Shown here in pieces: positions 12,401 through 22,892 of a stretch of 64,000 nucleotides of DNA; position 1 is the stretch's first letter, and the number at the start of each line of letters is the position of its first letter. The position numbers and the translations under genes were made by a program. This DNA comes from Cheilinus undulatus (taxonomy: Eukaryota; Chordata; Actinopteri; Labriformes; Labridae). The stretch covers positions 10,724,421-10,788,420 of the forward strand of contig NC_054885.1 in assembly GCF_018320785.1 (NCBI RefSeq). The letters run 5' to 3'. Below the pieces are notes generated by a model. That model did no database searches. It was not told the DNA's origin and saw only the letters and a list, made by a program, of their open reading frames with translations.

Positions 12401-15400
12401 CAAGAGATAACACATTTCAGTGCATATTCAACCCACCTTTATCCTCTTCAATCAATCCTGTGATGGTTCACTCAATTCATCCCAGAGTATAAGATCAGAG
12501 AAAAATTACTGTATAAGTCTCTCTTATCACTGGTCACTTCTTTGTAACTATACCTTTAGTCGAAGTTTCATTTCTCTCCTGAGTTGCATAAAGCTGCTTC
12601 TGTTTTTACCATACCTCCTGATTTGGGCATTCAAAATGAAAGCACTCAAGCAAATGAACAACTAAGGAAATTTATGGACTTAAGACGATTGAGTCATGAG
12701 TTAAAACACAATTAAACAGTTGTTTAAGCCATCTGATGAATCACAGCAGTGCTGGGCTAAAGGCAAAGCTGGTCAGTTTTGTGCAGTACATATTAAGCCT
12801 TGGGCAGGCCAACAGAGACGCTTTGCAAAGTGAGAACACTCACTACATTGCAGTTATAACAGACTTTAAACTTGGAAAGAACTCCCATTTTACCTGTACA
12901 ACAGCACAAGTGGTTGATTTTTGATTAGCTACCTTGAAGTTCGTATTGCTAGAATGAAAAATACTGATGACAGGACTCAGGCTGAGCTGTTATTTTTTCA
13001 GTGTTGTTGCCATTCATGGTGAAAGGAAGGGGTTAAATATGTGCCCTGGTGGATCCTCCTCAAAGAGGAATCTAATCAAGCCAGTCTCTAACCTGAAGTG
13101 GTGCTCTGCTGCCAAACAGAGAACAGCTAAAGCCTTGTAGAGAGATGTTGACCTTAGATCTGATGCATCATGAGTCACTAGAGCAGCAGAGAGGAGACCG
13201 AAATCTGTTTTCCTTTTTCTGTGCAACACATCTTTTTTACTGATTTACTTAGAAATGTTACAGTGCATCCACATCTACAAAAGAACAGCTTTACCAGAAG
13301 GAGACAAAGTTTTGGACTTTTCCAGGCCTGAATCCTACTGAAAATCTGTCAGGTGATGAATGCCTTCATTATCTGACAGATTTTGGGCACTTTTGAGAGA
13401 AAAAGTGGGCAAATTTGAGAGGGGTCTGGTGGCAGAATATACAGTAGATCTCAGGTGGCCACTTTGCAGACTGAGACGCTGCATCTGTCAGAACGGATAT
13501 ACACACTTAAACTTTCAGAATAAATCAGATTATACTTTCAGTTAGGTGAGGGTAAGGGTTATAGGGGACATATTTTATTCTTTTAGGACAAGTTTATATT
13601 GGTCTCAGAGGTCCCCAAAACCTGCCTGTGAAGTTTGTTGCTGAAAAAAAAAACACTCTAGTATTGGATTTTTGCATGTCAAAAACCCTCCCAGTTTCAG
13701 CCCTGCTCAGAATGAGCTGTTTCTGTGTCTGTGGCTTTTAATGGTAATTAGCTATCTGTCTCCACCCCTGACCACACCCATCTTGAGAAATGGATGTGGC
13801 ACTCCTGATGTAACAATGTTACAGACACTTTTATCCAAAGTTAAGGACCTAAGTGGGATTCAAACCATCAATCTTCCAGACCAAAGTCAGCAGGGCAACC
13901 CACTGAGCTATCCAGCATGTCAGCTGGCAGCTGAGAGGATGATCAGGAGAGAAGGGCGGAACGTTCATCCAAGCAGGGAAGGCCAACCGAACCTGGGGGC
14001 GGTGCCAACTCCCTATGTGACATCATGAGGGTAAAATCTGAGAACGGCTTGTTTCAGCACACATTTTCTGAAAGGTGGAGAAAGGGGTGGTGGAAGGGAA
14101 TGGATTTTTCTGGTATTTGAGGGAATTGTGGACAAGCCAGGGGCACATAATTTTGGTAGAAAAGCCTGAAAAAGTGATTTTGCATAATATGTCCCCTTAA
14201 AAATAACGGATAGGAAACTTAAAGTTAAAAACCTGACCGGCAAAACCTGAATATGCAACATTTTATAAACTCGAGTAAACAGTCTGTTTACGGAAAGAAG
14301 GCTTATCCTCCATGAAACATCTTAGTGTAGCAAATATAGCTTATGCAGTTCTGTTAGCTACGTAGATATGGAGCTATATAAGTTACGCAGCTGAAATGGC
14401 TAAAGCTTACAAAGCTCATGGATATATATATATTAGCAAAGATAGAAAGCTAACACCAGCTACATTGCTATATTATGTACATAGCTCATGTAGCTATGTT
14501 TAATGTAGCTACATTTGCTAAAGATCACGTTGATGAAGTTCACATTGCCAAAGCACAGGTTGATAAAGCTTACTTGGGTACATTTTCTTACCTAGCATAT
14601 TAACTGTAGCTAGTGTAGCTATGTTAACTTTAACTAAAGCTAGCTAAAGCTAACAAAGCTAAAGCAAGCCACTCTTAAGGTATCTATCTCAAAAAAACAG
14701 GTCTATTAATTTGTATGATTTTTAATGTTTGCAGTGTAGTTATTTCATGAATGGAACTACCTGACTTTCTTTGTTTATGAGTAAAGTTGAATTTAAAAAA
14801 AAAAAAAAAAAGGAAATACAAAGTATGTCAAGTTGTACCAGCAAATTATGGCACTTCCTTTCTGACAGAGGCAGGATCTTAGACTAACTGAAATCCCAGC
14901 CATTTTTCTCCCATTGCAAAAATGTGGAACTATACCAGGTGTACATTGTAGAGCCACTGTGCGTACAGAAAAGGGATGTAAAACTTGTAGAGCCTGATAA
15001 GATTGATGATGCATGATTGTTTTTTTCTAGTTCATGACAGCATAAATAAATGTAATGTCTTTGTCTTTAAGAGGCCAGAGACCCAGAGCTCAAGATTGTT
15101 CTGATTGGGAAGACTAAAGTTGGAAAGAGTGCAACAGGTAACACCATCCTGGGTAAGAAGGCTTTCAGATCTCTCATCTGTGACTCCTCTGTGACTCAGG
15201 AATGTCAGATGGAAAAAGGAGAGCTGGATGGGCAGAACCTGGCTGTTGTTGATACTCCTGGTCTGTTTGGAAGCACAGATACCTTTGATGAAGAAATCTC
15301 AGATGAGGTTTTAGAGGAGATCAAGTTGCTGCTTGCTTCACCCGGCCCTGTTGTGTTCCTGGTTGTGCTCCAGCTCGGAACATTCACAGAGATTGAGCAG

Positions 15401-15931
15401 AAAATTGTGAAAATAATCCAGAGGAGCTTCGGCAAAGAAGCAGAACATTACACTATGGCTTTGTTCACAAGAGGAGATGATCTGGAGAAAGAAGGAAGAT
15501 CCATTGAGGAACTCATCGGAGCAAATCCAGCCCTGCGGGATTTCATCAGGGAGTGTCGTGGGGGCTATCATGTTTTTGACAACGGAGACGCAGATGTACA
15601 TCAAGTTACTGAGCTGCTGCAGAAGATTGACAGGGTTGTGCAGAGAAATGGCAAAGGTGATGATAAAGTGCCTCAAGGAGATGAAGGAGTAACTCTTGAA
15701 AGAAAAGCAAGAAAAGTAGCTGGAAGAGGAAACTCGTTTGTTAGGGACTGCCTTGAAGGTGCTTTTGGGGGAGCATGCAGCGGAGCTGTAATTTTTATAA
15801 TCTCAGGATACTGGACTAAAAAACCAGAGCCAATTTTTGACCTTGTAGTGGGAGGTATATCTGGAAGTGTGATCGGTGCAGCTGCAGGTGCAACACGTCA
15901 TGCAATCTGTAGACTGATCTGGAGAAATTAA
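9434..15931 (+). CDS. GIMAP-family (AIG1-type) GTPase
   Basis: Two exons, 9434-9458 (MAQQNAQP) and 15072-15931, join in phase 1 to give 294 aa. GIMAPs are septin-like GTPases of the TRAFAC class, linked to lymphocyte survival and immune responses. Visible motifs: G1 P-loop GKTKVGKS (residues 21-28) followed by ATGNTILG, G3 DTPGLFG, and the GIMAP box and G4 region LFTRGDDL (usual form TRKDDL or similar, with Gly here replacing the basic residue). The C-terminus has two glycine-rich hydrophobic segments (GAFGGACSGAVIFIIS and LVVGGISGSVIGAAAGA), suggesting a membrane-inserting hairpin. The 5.6 kb intron ends in ttaag, and the alternative acceptor two bases later would shift the frame. This is a single copy in the window, whereas fish GIMAPs usually sit in clusters. 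The exon 1 assignment rests on phase, donor (gtgagt) and start context. Confidence 0.88.
9640..10460 (+). repeat. Intronic direct duplication, copy A (AGCTA-rich)
   Basis: This segment shares ordered landmarks with 14228-14880: gcaaaacctga, gagtaaacagtct, a stretch built of agcta/gctaaagctaac words, gcaagccactcttaa, aacaggtctattaattt, ttgcagtgtagttatttcatg and gaactacc. It is longer, and an extra diverged half-copy lies near 9960-10090. A transposon-like piece (tttatttaaccagataaag) is inserted at about 10150-10205. Confidence 0.65.
10676..11340 (+). repeat. Two-unit diverged direct repeat in the GIMAP intron
   Basis: Unit 1 (10676-10980) and unit 2 (about 11040-11340) share tgcaaaaaatgcacA, ccaaatactcaataatt, ttaaccctttaa(t/a)tgccatgttt and a terminal gataacttatt. 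They look like two copies of one AT-rich element whose origin I do not recognise. Related gcacaaaaa words continue to about 11880. Confidence 0.5.
11350..13560. other. GIMAP intron, unassigned AT-rich DNA
   Basis: No exon was recognised. A transposon-like stretch lies at about 12150-12310 (attggtcagtgtgagagaagtgac). A poly(T) run is at 11791-11813. Confidence 0.35.
13561..14200. mobile_element. MITE with 'taggggacatatt' inverted ends
   Basis: The left end ataggggacatattttat (13561-13578) is the inverse of the right end gcataatatgtccccttaa (14182-14200), giving a 640-bp element with no transposase ORF. It carries a nested tRNA-like SINE at 13815-13920. Similar 'atatgtcccctttaa' ends are widespread in teleosts; one stray end is seen at 18187-18200. 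Confidence 0.75.
13815..13920 (-). mobile_element. tRNA-derived SINE, truncated, nested in the MITE
   Basis: On the minus strand there is a pol III A box (tagctcagtggg, plus-strand 13899-13910) and a B box (ggtttgaatccc, plus-strand 13855-13866), about 32 nt apart as in tRNA genes. The common fish SINE body word ctttggataaaag follows. The cloverleaf is too degraded for a functional tRNA. Confidence 0.7.
14228..14880 (+). repeat. Intronic direct duplication, copy B (AGCTA-rich)
   Basis: This is the partner of the 9640-10460 segment. The last 250 bases (14625-14872) align by eye almost continuously with 10240-10460, at roughly 85-90% identity. It lies immediately upstream of the GIMAP coding exon, while copy A lies just after exon 1. 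Confidence 0.65.
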
Positions 15932-16347
15932 AAGATGTGAACAAGATACTCTCAATCAAAGTGAGAGACAAGGCATGATTGAGATTGAGTTTCTGGGACC
16001 CTACCCTTAGCTATGCAGCTTTTATCGTTTCCAATGATGCATGAAAAGTGATCTGGATTTTAGACTGTGCTTGGAGTGTGTAGAAACCACATTTAGACAC
16101 TGAATCTTTTAGTTTAACTCAACAACTTATGATCCAAAGAACACTTTTTTTTTTGGGTGGATGGTGGTAGTGGGTGGGGGGTAAATATGCCAGAAAATAT
16201 TTAACCTGTAATCCACAGAGTGGGTTACACTTTTCGGAGTAAAATTTACACATTTGATAATGAAAATGCTAAGAGATCTCATTACTAGAAAGTATAAAAA
16301 ATCCCATGTTATATTAGTATTAAAAGGTATTTTTTTTCCTTCTCCTT

Positions 16348-16353
16348 AATAAA
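16348..16353 (+). terminator. Poly(A) signal candidate of the GIMAP gene
   Basis: AATAAA lies 417 nt after the stop codon. A T-rich stretch follows. Confidence 0.5.
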
Positions 16354-16359
16354 CTTAAT

Positions 16360-17380
16360 CTGTTTCATATAATGTGTAAGGAAGAGTAGTTGTTACTTCG
16401 GTAGTGACTCATGGGGATCCAAATAAGTAGATAAAAAATAAAATGTTTCAAGTGTATTTGTACTCTCTCTTCAGTAAAGAAAAACACTTGCAGTGTCCAA
16501 CAGAGGGTTGTAAGGGTTGCAAGTAAGAGTTAAATAAATACTGTAGACATTTCCATTTTGGGCAAATGTTTTATCTGTTCTTTTTAATTGTATTTGTTTT
16601 ATCTTTAGGTTTATTTCATAAAGTTTCACTGAAATGTTCAGGGATTTTCATGGAGTTTAAAAAAAAAACTTCTCATAGAAATTTTTGGTCATGTTTTGGA
16701 AATGTTACAGAATCTTGTGATTTGGAAATCTGTAACCATTTAAAAGGAAAATTTCCAAGACCTCAGGAAGAAAAAAACTTTTCTTTCAAACTAACCTCCT
16801 TAAATTAAAGAGATAGTTGTTTTGTAATGTGCAGTAAGATAGGCCTATTGTCCTCATATGAAGACATGATATTTTGGTGAAAACTACTTTCTGTTAGAAA
16901 AACAAAACCTAGGCTTTACACTTATTGAGATCCCATTTTTCACAAATACGTAGGGAGACCTAAAAGGCATCCCAAACAAAAGCTCAGGCCTCAGGAGGAT
17001 CAGTATGGCTTAAACTTATGCAATAGATGGTAATTTTAATAAAATAGAGTTGATCTCAGTTTCTAATTGCAATTCAATCAGCCCGTATCTCCCAAATTGG
17101 GGTTTAAAGTTCTGTGTAATTTGCAGACATGTAATTTAAAGCTTGATTTATCACCAAAAAAATTAAAATTATCAAAAGTACACCTTTTAGTACCATCAGT
17201 ACTTTTCATGTTGACACCTGCCTTATAGATCTGAATGTGATTTAAAGAATGTTTTCTGCGTGGTCAACTGGGCTAAAAAAGCACAGTACTTCCAAGCATG
17301 TCCTGAATTTATCATTATCATAAATAAATGGGACACACCAAAAAAAAAAAAACAGTCAATTTTAGACAAAAACACCAAAA
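16360..17380. other. Intergenic region between the convergent GIMAP and srsf2 3' ends
   Basis: No gene was seen. The piece 16615-16805 shares words (tttcatggag, aaggaaaatttccaagacctca) with the degenerate repeat family at 480-960. Confidence 0.4.
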
Positions 17381-17382
17381 TC

Positions 17383-19550
17383 TTTAATGAAAGTCACATT
17401 TATCATCCATGACAGCGTGGTGGAAACACTCATGGTACAGAGGGTTGAGAGTGGAGCGAGCAGACAGCTGGTAGTCACAGGAGCAATCTGGTGAATACCG
17501 GAAACACCCGAGCACTCAGCAGAGCAACACGTAACCTTAACAGCTAAACCAGCAATACCCGTCTGCTACACAACTGCGCCTAGTGCACAAAGAAATACAA
17601 TACAAGCAGGATTAGGATAAAAAAATATAGAGAAGGAAAAATAAAAACAATACCCAAAGTTGAATTATCTTGTAACATTAAATGACATGAGACGATTCTG
17701 TAAAATCTGTCATGATCAATAATTTCTTTAAAGCCTTCTGCAGTCAGTTCCCACTGTAAAGCATTTAGAGTTAACACTCATCACAAAAACAAAATAATCT
17801 ACAGTCCTGGCAAACAAAAGACACCCTGAGCAACAGAAACTGAAGAAAGTAGACAGAGCAGGTGAGTTTTTAAAGGGATTTATTCAGCCTGGTGATCTGA
17901 ATATACCAGTTTGGACTCTTTTTAAATCTTGTGTTAAAAAAAAAATACAAGTAACTGAAGTCAAAAACTCATTTATCACACCCGTTTCACTAAGAAAGAT
18001 TACTGTCACATCTGGTGAACCTTTGGCTAATTCAAGTTGAACAAAGTTGGACTCAATCACCCTACACTGAGCTTATATTGAACCATTTTCACTCATTATG
18101 TTTGCATGCACAATCATGTCGAGCTATGTTTATAACTGGATCAGGCCATTTAACCAGACCCTGTTTGTATACAAGCTCAAAGGTGATATGTCCCCTTTAA
18201 GATCATTACTACTGAGCTTTTTCAAGTTGAGCTTTCTATAAATTAGCAAGAGTAATTTGATCCACCACAACAAAATCTAAGTGTGTGAACTCTACAAATT
18301 TGACTTGGTACAATTCCTGTTGAAATAACATGTTTACCAGCCTTTAAAACACCAGTTTTAGTCTGACAACATTTATTGAACTGCATGTAAACATACCGAG
18401 TAAAATGTTTCGCCTAAATGCATGTGAAAAACAACAGAGAAGCAAAGATTTTACATCGGGAAATAAATGTGCATCCTAGTTTTACAGGATGGAAAAGCAT
18501 GTAAATTTAGCATGGTTTTTGAGGGCTACATTTCTAACCCAAAGAATCAAAATTATGTACCACTGAGTTGTAAAAGCCTTACATTAGCCCCTTTCACACA
18601 TGCACTTCACTCCTGAAAATTTCCCCAACACTGTCTGATTTGGGTGCATAAGATTACAAACAGCTGAATCAATTCCCCCTGACTTTAGGAGGACTTTACC
18701 CTGTGAGACCTAGAGTCACATGTCAGTGGTGAATTCCCTGCTTTATGATCTTTACTGCTGTTTATTATAAACCTGTTTGTATGGTGGTACATTTAAACTT
18801 GTAAGAGAAACTTCCCTCTTTAGGAAAGATGATGACACCTTCTGCTGCTCTCCTGCCCTTACTTGCCTGAATGCTGAGCAGTTTTTTGAGACAGAAAATC
18901 TCCCCCTGTGAGGAGCATGTGTGAAAGAAAGGTCCAGATAATTTCAGGGCCTGAATGTCTCTAAATGATCAAAAACTTCTTGTGTAAAGGACTTCTGATT
19001 GGATTCTCCTGACATCCCTAGGTTGTATCAGAAATGGTCCATATGAAAGAAGGAAGTACAGGACAAATATAGGACACACAAAGCGTTGTTAAAGTCAGAG
19101 ACAAATATTCTGACATTGGAGCGAGCCCACCTCTTTACGCAAACATTACTACAAGAGCCAGTGACTACATATATGCTGCTGTTATTACATGATCAATGTG
19201 ATGTTTAACAGAAGCCCTGAAGCTCGACTACACTCTCGCTTCATGGTACAGGCCATAAAGAGAACTTAACAGTAAAGCTGAGACTTCTATCCCTGGTACA
19301 AACTTAAAAACATGCACGTTTTCCTCTTAGTATGAAAAGCAGGTCACAACCGAAACTCCCCTCCACATTGTGCAAGACTTGTAAAATCATAAGCATGTTC
19401 TGACAAAGCATTACATTGATGAATACAAAAAAAACTTTCTGTGGTTACATGAAAAAGCAAACCAAAGCATGGAAGACTAAATAAAAACCTTTTACAGCAG
19501 GTCACTGATGCTTGTGCTGGATTCTGGTCTGGGACTTCTGTAGTTTTCAC
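17383..19550 (-). other. srsf2: srsf2 terminal 3' UTR exon
   Basis: A minus-strand acceptor (gccatatttcag|gtgaaaac) starts this exon at 19550. A candidate ATTAAA poly(A) signal is at plus-strand 17383-17388. The exon is about 2.2 kb and has no convincing ORF. It pairs with the donor at 22866-22871, placed just after the srsf2 stop codon, so this is an intron-containing 3' UTR. Confidence 0.6.
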
Positions 19551-22500
19551 CTGAAATATGGCAAAACAGAAAAAGGTAAGAACTATATTGTTTTAGATCA
19601 ACACTTATCAGCTAGTTTCAGATGCTTTTAGGGCCTTTTTTGCCTCGCTTCAGTGGGCAGTAGAAAAAGACAGGATACATGGGGGTGTATGCAGCCAAAG
19701 TCAGGAGCAGGAGAGGACAATCGCCTCTGCATTCGGGACACGTGATTTAGCTGCTAACTTAACTGGTGCTATATCAGCGGTTTACATGAAATAATGTGTC
19801 AGAAGTAGTCAACCTAGATATACAGTAACTCTAAAAAGCCAACACAACCCTGTTAAAATGCAACATTTTTATGGTGTGAAAAATGAGGCAGGGATATACC
19901 AATTCAGAATTATTTCCATATTTAATGTAACTTTTAACAAATGCAGAATTGTTTCCATATTTAATGTAACCTTTAAAAAATGCTATCCAACTGAAAAAGA
20001 ATCCCCCCTGGACTAATACATTGTTGTTTTGGTTTTATTACAATATCAAGGGTTAATCCCCATTCCCTTGGTTTTGCATGTTCACATCAGGTGAAGGGGT
20101 GTCCCAATTCTCTTTTGAACTGAGGGCTAAGAGCCAAGAGCCACACCAAGATTTTTCAGGACCATACTTGAAACCAAGGAATATGATGAACCTCCCACCA
20201 TGCACAGCATTCACGTGCAAAACTTGGCACACTGCACAATGAAGGAGGCATGTAAACGCAAATATATCCGCATTTATAAATGATTATAGAAAATACAACA
20301 ATTGTGACAAAGGGTTGGACAATGGGGAAGAGTTAAGGGGTAGAAATGGGATTGGCCCTAAATCTGACTGGGTAGGACTCCATCAGTGCAACTGATCTCA
20401 ACTTGGCAAAATTTGCCCATTCTTGCTTTCAAAAGTGCTTAAACTCTTATCTCCCGTGCTCAGCCCTCCTTAGGTCAGATTTTCAGCAGGATCCAGGTCT
20501 GTATTCTCTGCCTGTGCCAATCTAGGGCTGGGTGTTACGCCGTCAGCGGGCAATTGTCTCTGGAGTTTCACTTCTCCCACAGTCTCCTAAATACCTCTCT
20601 CACAGCAGACAGCACGCTACCTCAACCATCCCAAAAACTCTCCTCAGCTCATTTCTGTATCAGATGGAGAGGGAGGGAAAGCATGAGAGAGTAGTAAGTG
20701 TAAACACAACGCCATGGTGAGTTAGGGGTGTTAAAATACAGAAATTTGTGATGGAGACTGACCATTTTGTCCTGTGGGAAACAGCACTGAACCTGTCATC
20801 TGGCTGTGGTTCCAATTTTAAAAGGAAGACATCGAACAAAAAGCAGTGATCTGTAAAATATGCCACGAGATTACAGCAGCAGTAATGCAACACATCACCA
20901 GAAATGTGACTCCAGTAAGTGTTGTTCAAAAGCCAGGATTTCAAAATCTCAGTAAGACACTCGACCCAAAGTATGATTTGCAATGACGCATTTTATCTTT
21001 AACTGAAAACTCCCTGCCAAAGCTGTACATGTTAGTAAGAGAAACTGTGGCCTATGGACCTATGATCCAGCAGGCCCTGTGAGCCTTATCTCAGCCTAAC
21101 AGTTCATAACATCAACAACTAAAAGTTAAAAAATTTGTGCCTCCAAAATAGCTTTTTTCTTAATGATGATCACTCAGGAAAGCTCCTTGATCATCGTCTG
21201 AATGATGCTCTCATGTCATGAAACCGGTCAGTAATCAAAGCTGTGAGCATGAATGGGTGGACTAGACTGCAGTGTTTTGGCCATCAGCTGCATCTTGTGA
21301 GTGCTGAGGTTTTGTCTAGGTTTGCCTCAACCCAAAAGAGGAAAATGATCATCTTTTTTTAAATCAACAATGGCAAACATACGACAAAAGGCCTTTAATA
21401 AATTCCTGTACACCTTAAAAGACTGGGAATACATTATGATTTGTTTTATAGCGTAAGGCCAGTAATGGCATTCTTTATTTTTCTTTGTAAAATTGTGTGA
21501 ATCAACTCTTCTTTAAAATATACAAGTGTGCTAAATTTAACTTGATGTTGATTTTACCCTTTCTGTATACAAATGTGTGAAAATCCACACATCCACACAA
21601 ATCCAGATGGATGTGTTTCACACATCCATCTGTGTTTCACACATCCATCTGGGAAAGCTTCAATAGGAAACGTTTGAGAAAAGGCAGAGGCTCTGAAAAA
21701 TCCTCGGAGTATGATTGGGTGAATGTTCTGTGTGTCACATCTCTACGGGCCAACTTTTAACAAAGAAATGTCGTCAAGTTCTGATAAAACTGGGGCTTTT
21801 AGCAGCATCCACGCTAATCTCTTCCTCTATAACTGCACCAGCTCTTGTTGCTGCTTGTTTACGTCGTGACTCTGCTGCGCCTGAAAGTACTGCCCCTCGT
21901 AGCTGATTGGTCCTGTCACTTTCTAACCGGGCCCAAACGGTTCAGATGGGAGCTTTGCAAGATCGATTTACCAGTGAAAAACAAGGAAACGGGCGTATCC
22001 ATCTGCTTTGCAAGGTTAATAGTTTAGAGGAGATTTCAAAATATCGGCCAAACCGCCTAGCCCTAGGCCAGTCGAAAAGGTATATCTCTTTCTTCTGACG
22101 CCAGTCTTTTGTGGATTTGGATGGATCCTTTGGGAAAGTGTTGCACTGAAAGGTGAAAATTGGCCCTCAACTTCTGATTTCTAGCAGATGCATGAAGGCT
22201 TTTTGCCAAAATTGACTGGTATCAAAACCGTTTATAATTTCTTCCACAACTAAAGCTCCAGTTCCGTGGCTGCTAAAAAAAATAAAGAAATAAATAAAGC
22301 CTGATGCTGCACCCACTTTGCTTCTTATAATTGTGTGTTGTGAGAACAGATGTTGACAAACAGTGGAACTGTGCTAACATGCGACTAACACGGGAGGAAA
22401 GTTGGGCCAACCTCTGAGCCTCTCCAGCATTAGTTTATTTGTCCGGTGGTGGACAGAAAGACGTACCTCAACACCAAACCCCAACACTGACAGGCTCCCC

Positions 22501-22871
22501 CTGCTGAACAGAGACCCTCACCATCAGCAGCAGGCAGCCACTGAGCAGCTCACCACACACCTGCTAACTGCTCATACTGCCTCAGCTCAGCTCAAACTCC
22601 TCTTTTGCAAACAGGACGCTGCAGCTTTGGAAGGAGAAAATTCCAGAGTGGAATTACTGTTAGAATTCTTCTGAAATTATTAAGTCTGCATATGTAACCT
22701 TTATTTTTGAGAGTTTACTAATCTAGATATAAATATTCTTCCACTGCTGTTGGAGGAACTTTTTAAAATGGCTACTAAAGGGATTTTTATACAGTTTTTA
22801 AAGAGGGAACTTGAATAAGATTCAAAACATAAAATCTCTTTTCCGTACAACACCAATCATCAGACCCTCAC
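19551..22871 (-). other. srsf2: srsf2 3' UTR intron (3.3 kb) with transposon remnants
   Basis: The intron is bounded by the donor at 22866-22871 (gtgagg) and the acceptor at 19551-19552. Mammalian SRSF2 also has alternative splicing in its 3' UTR, used for negative autoregulation through mRNA decay. A similar role here is inference. The intron holds a possible MITE at about 20096-20365, a hAT/ZBED fragment at 20755-20985, short inverted cacacatccatctg repeats at 21590-21650, and a repeat-like block at 21700-22160. Confidence 0.5.
20755..20985 (+). pseudogene. Decayed hAT transposase / ZBED-like fragment
   Basis: The plus strand encodes a broken BED-finger start (VIWLWFQF, stop, KEDIEQKAVICKICHE). 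It then jumps to a transposase-like segment, HITRNVTPVSVVQKPGF...LDPKYDL, before another stop. ZBED1-like hAT proteins have the same order: an aromatic W...F opening, a CxxC pair, then an ITxxxxPVSVV...GF...LDPxY motif. The zinc-finger His part is missing and two in-frame stops are visible, so it is a dead insertion in the srsf2 3' UTR intron. Confidence 0.7.
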
Positions 22872-22892
22872 CTGTCGCTGGCATATCGAGAT

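Noticed and set aside
13847-13918. tRNA gene
   Set aside because: A and B boxes are present, but the stem sequences do not pair as a tRNA and a SINE body follows. It was called a SINE.
19344-19550. 68-codon minus-strand frame at the start of the srsf2 last exon
   Set aside because: It lies after the srsf2 stop codon in the 3' UTR and has no recognised domain.
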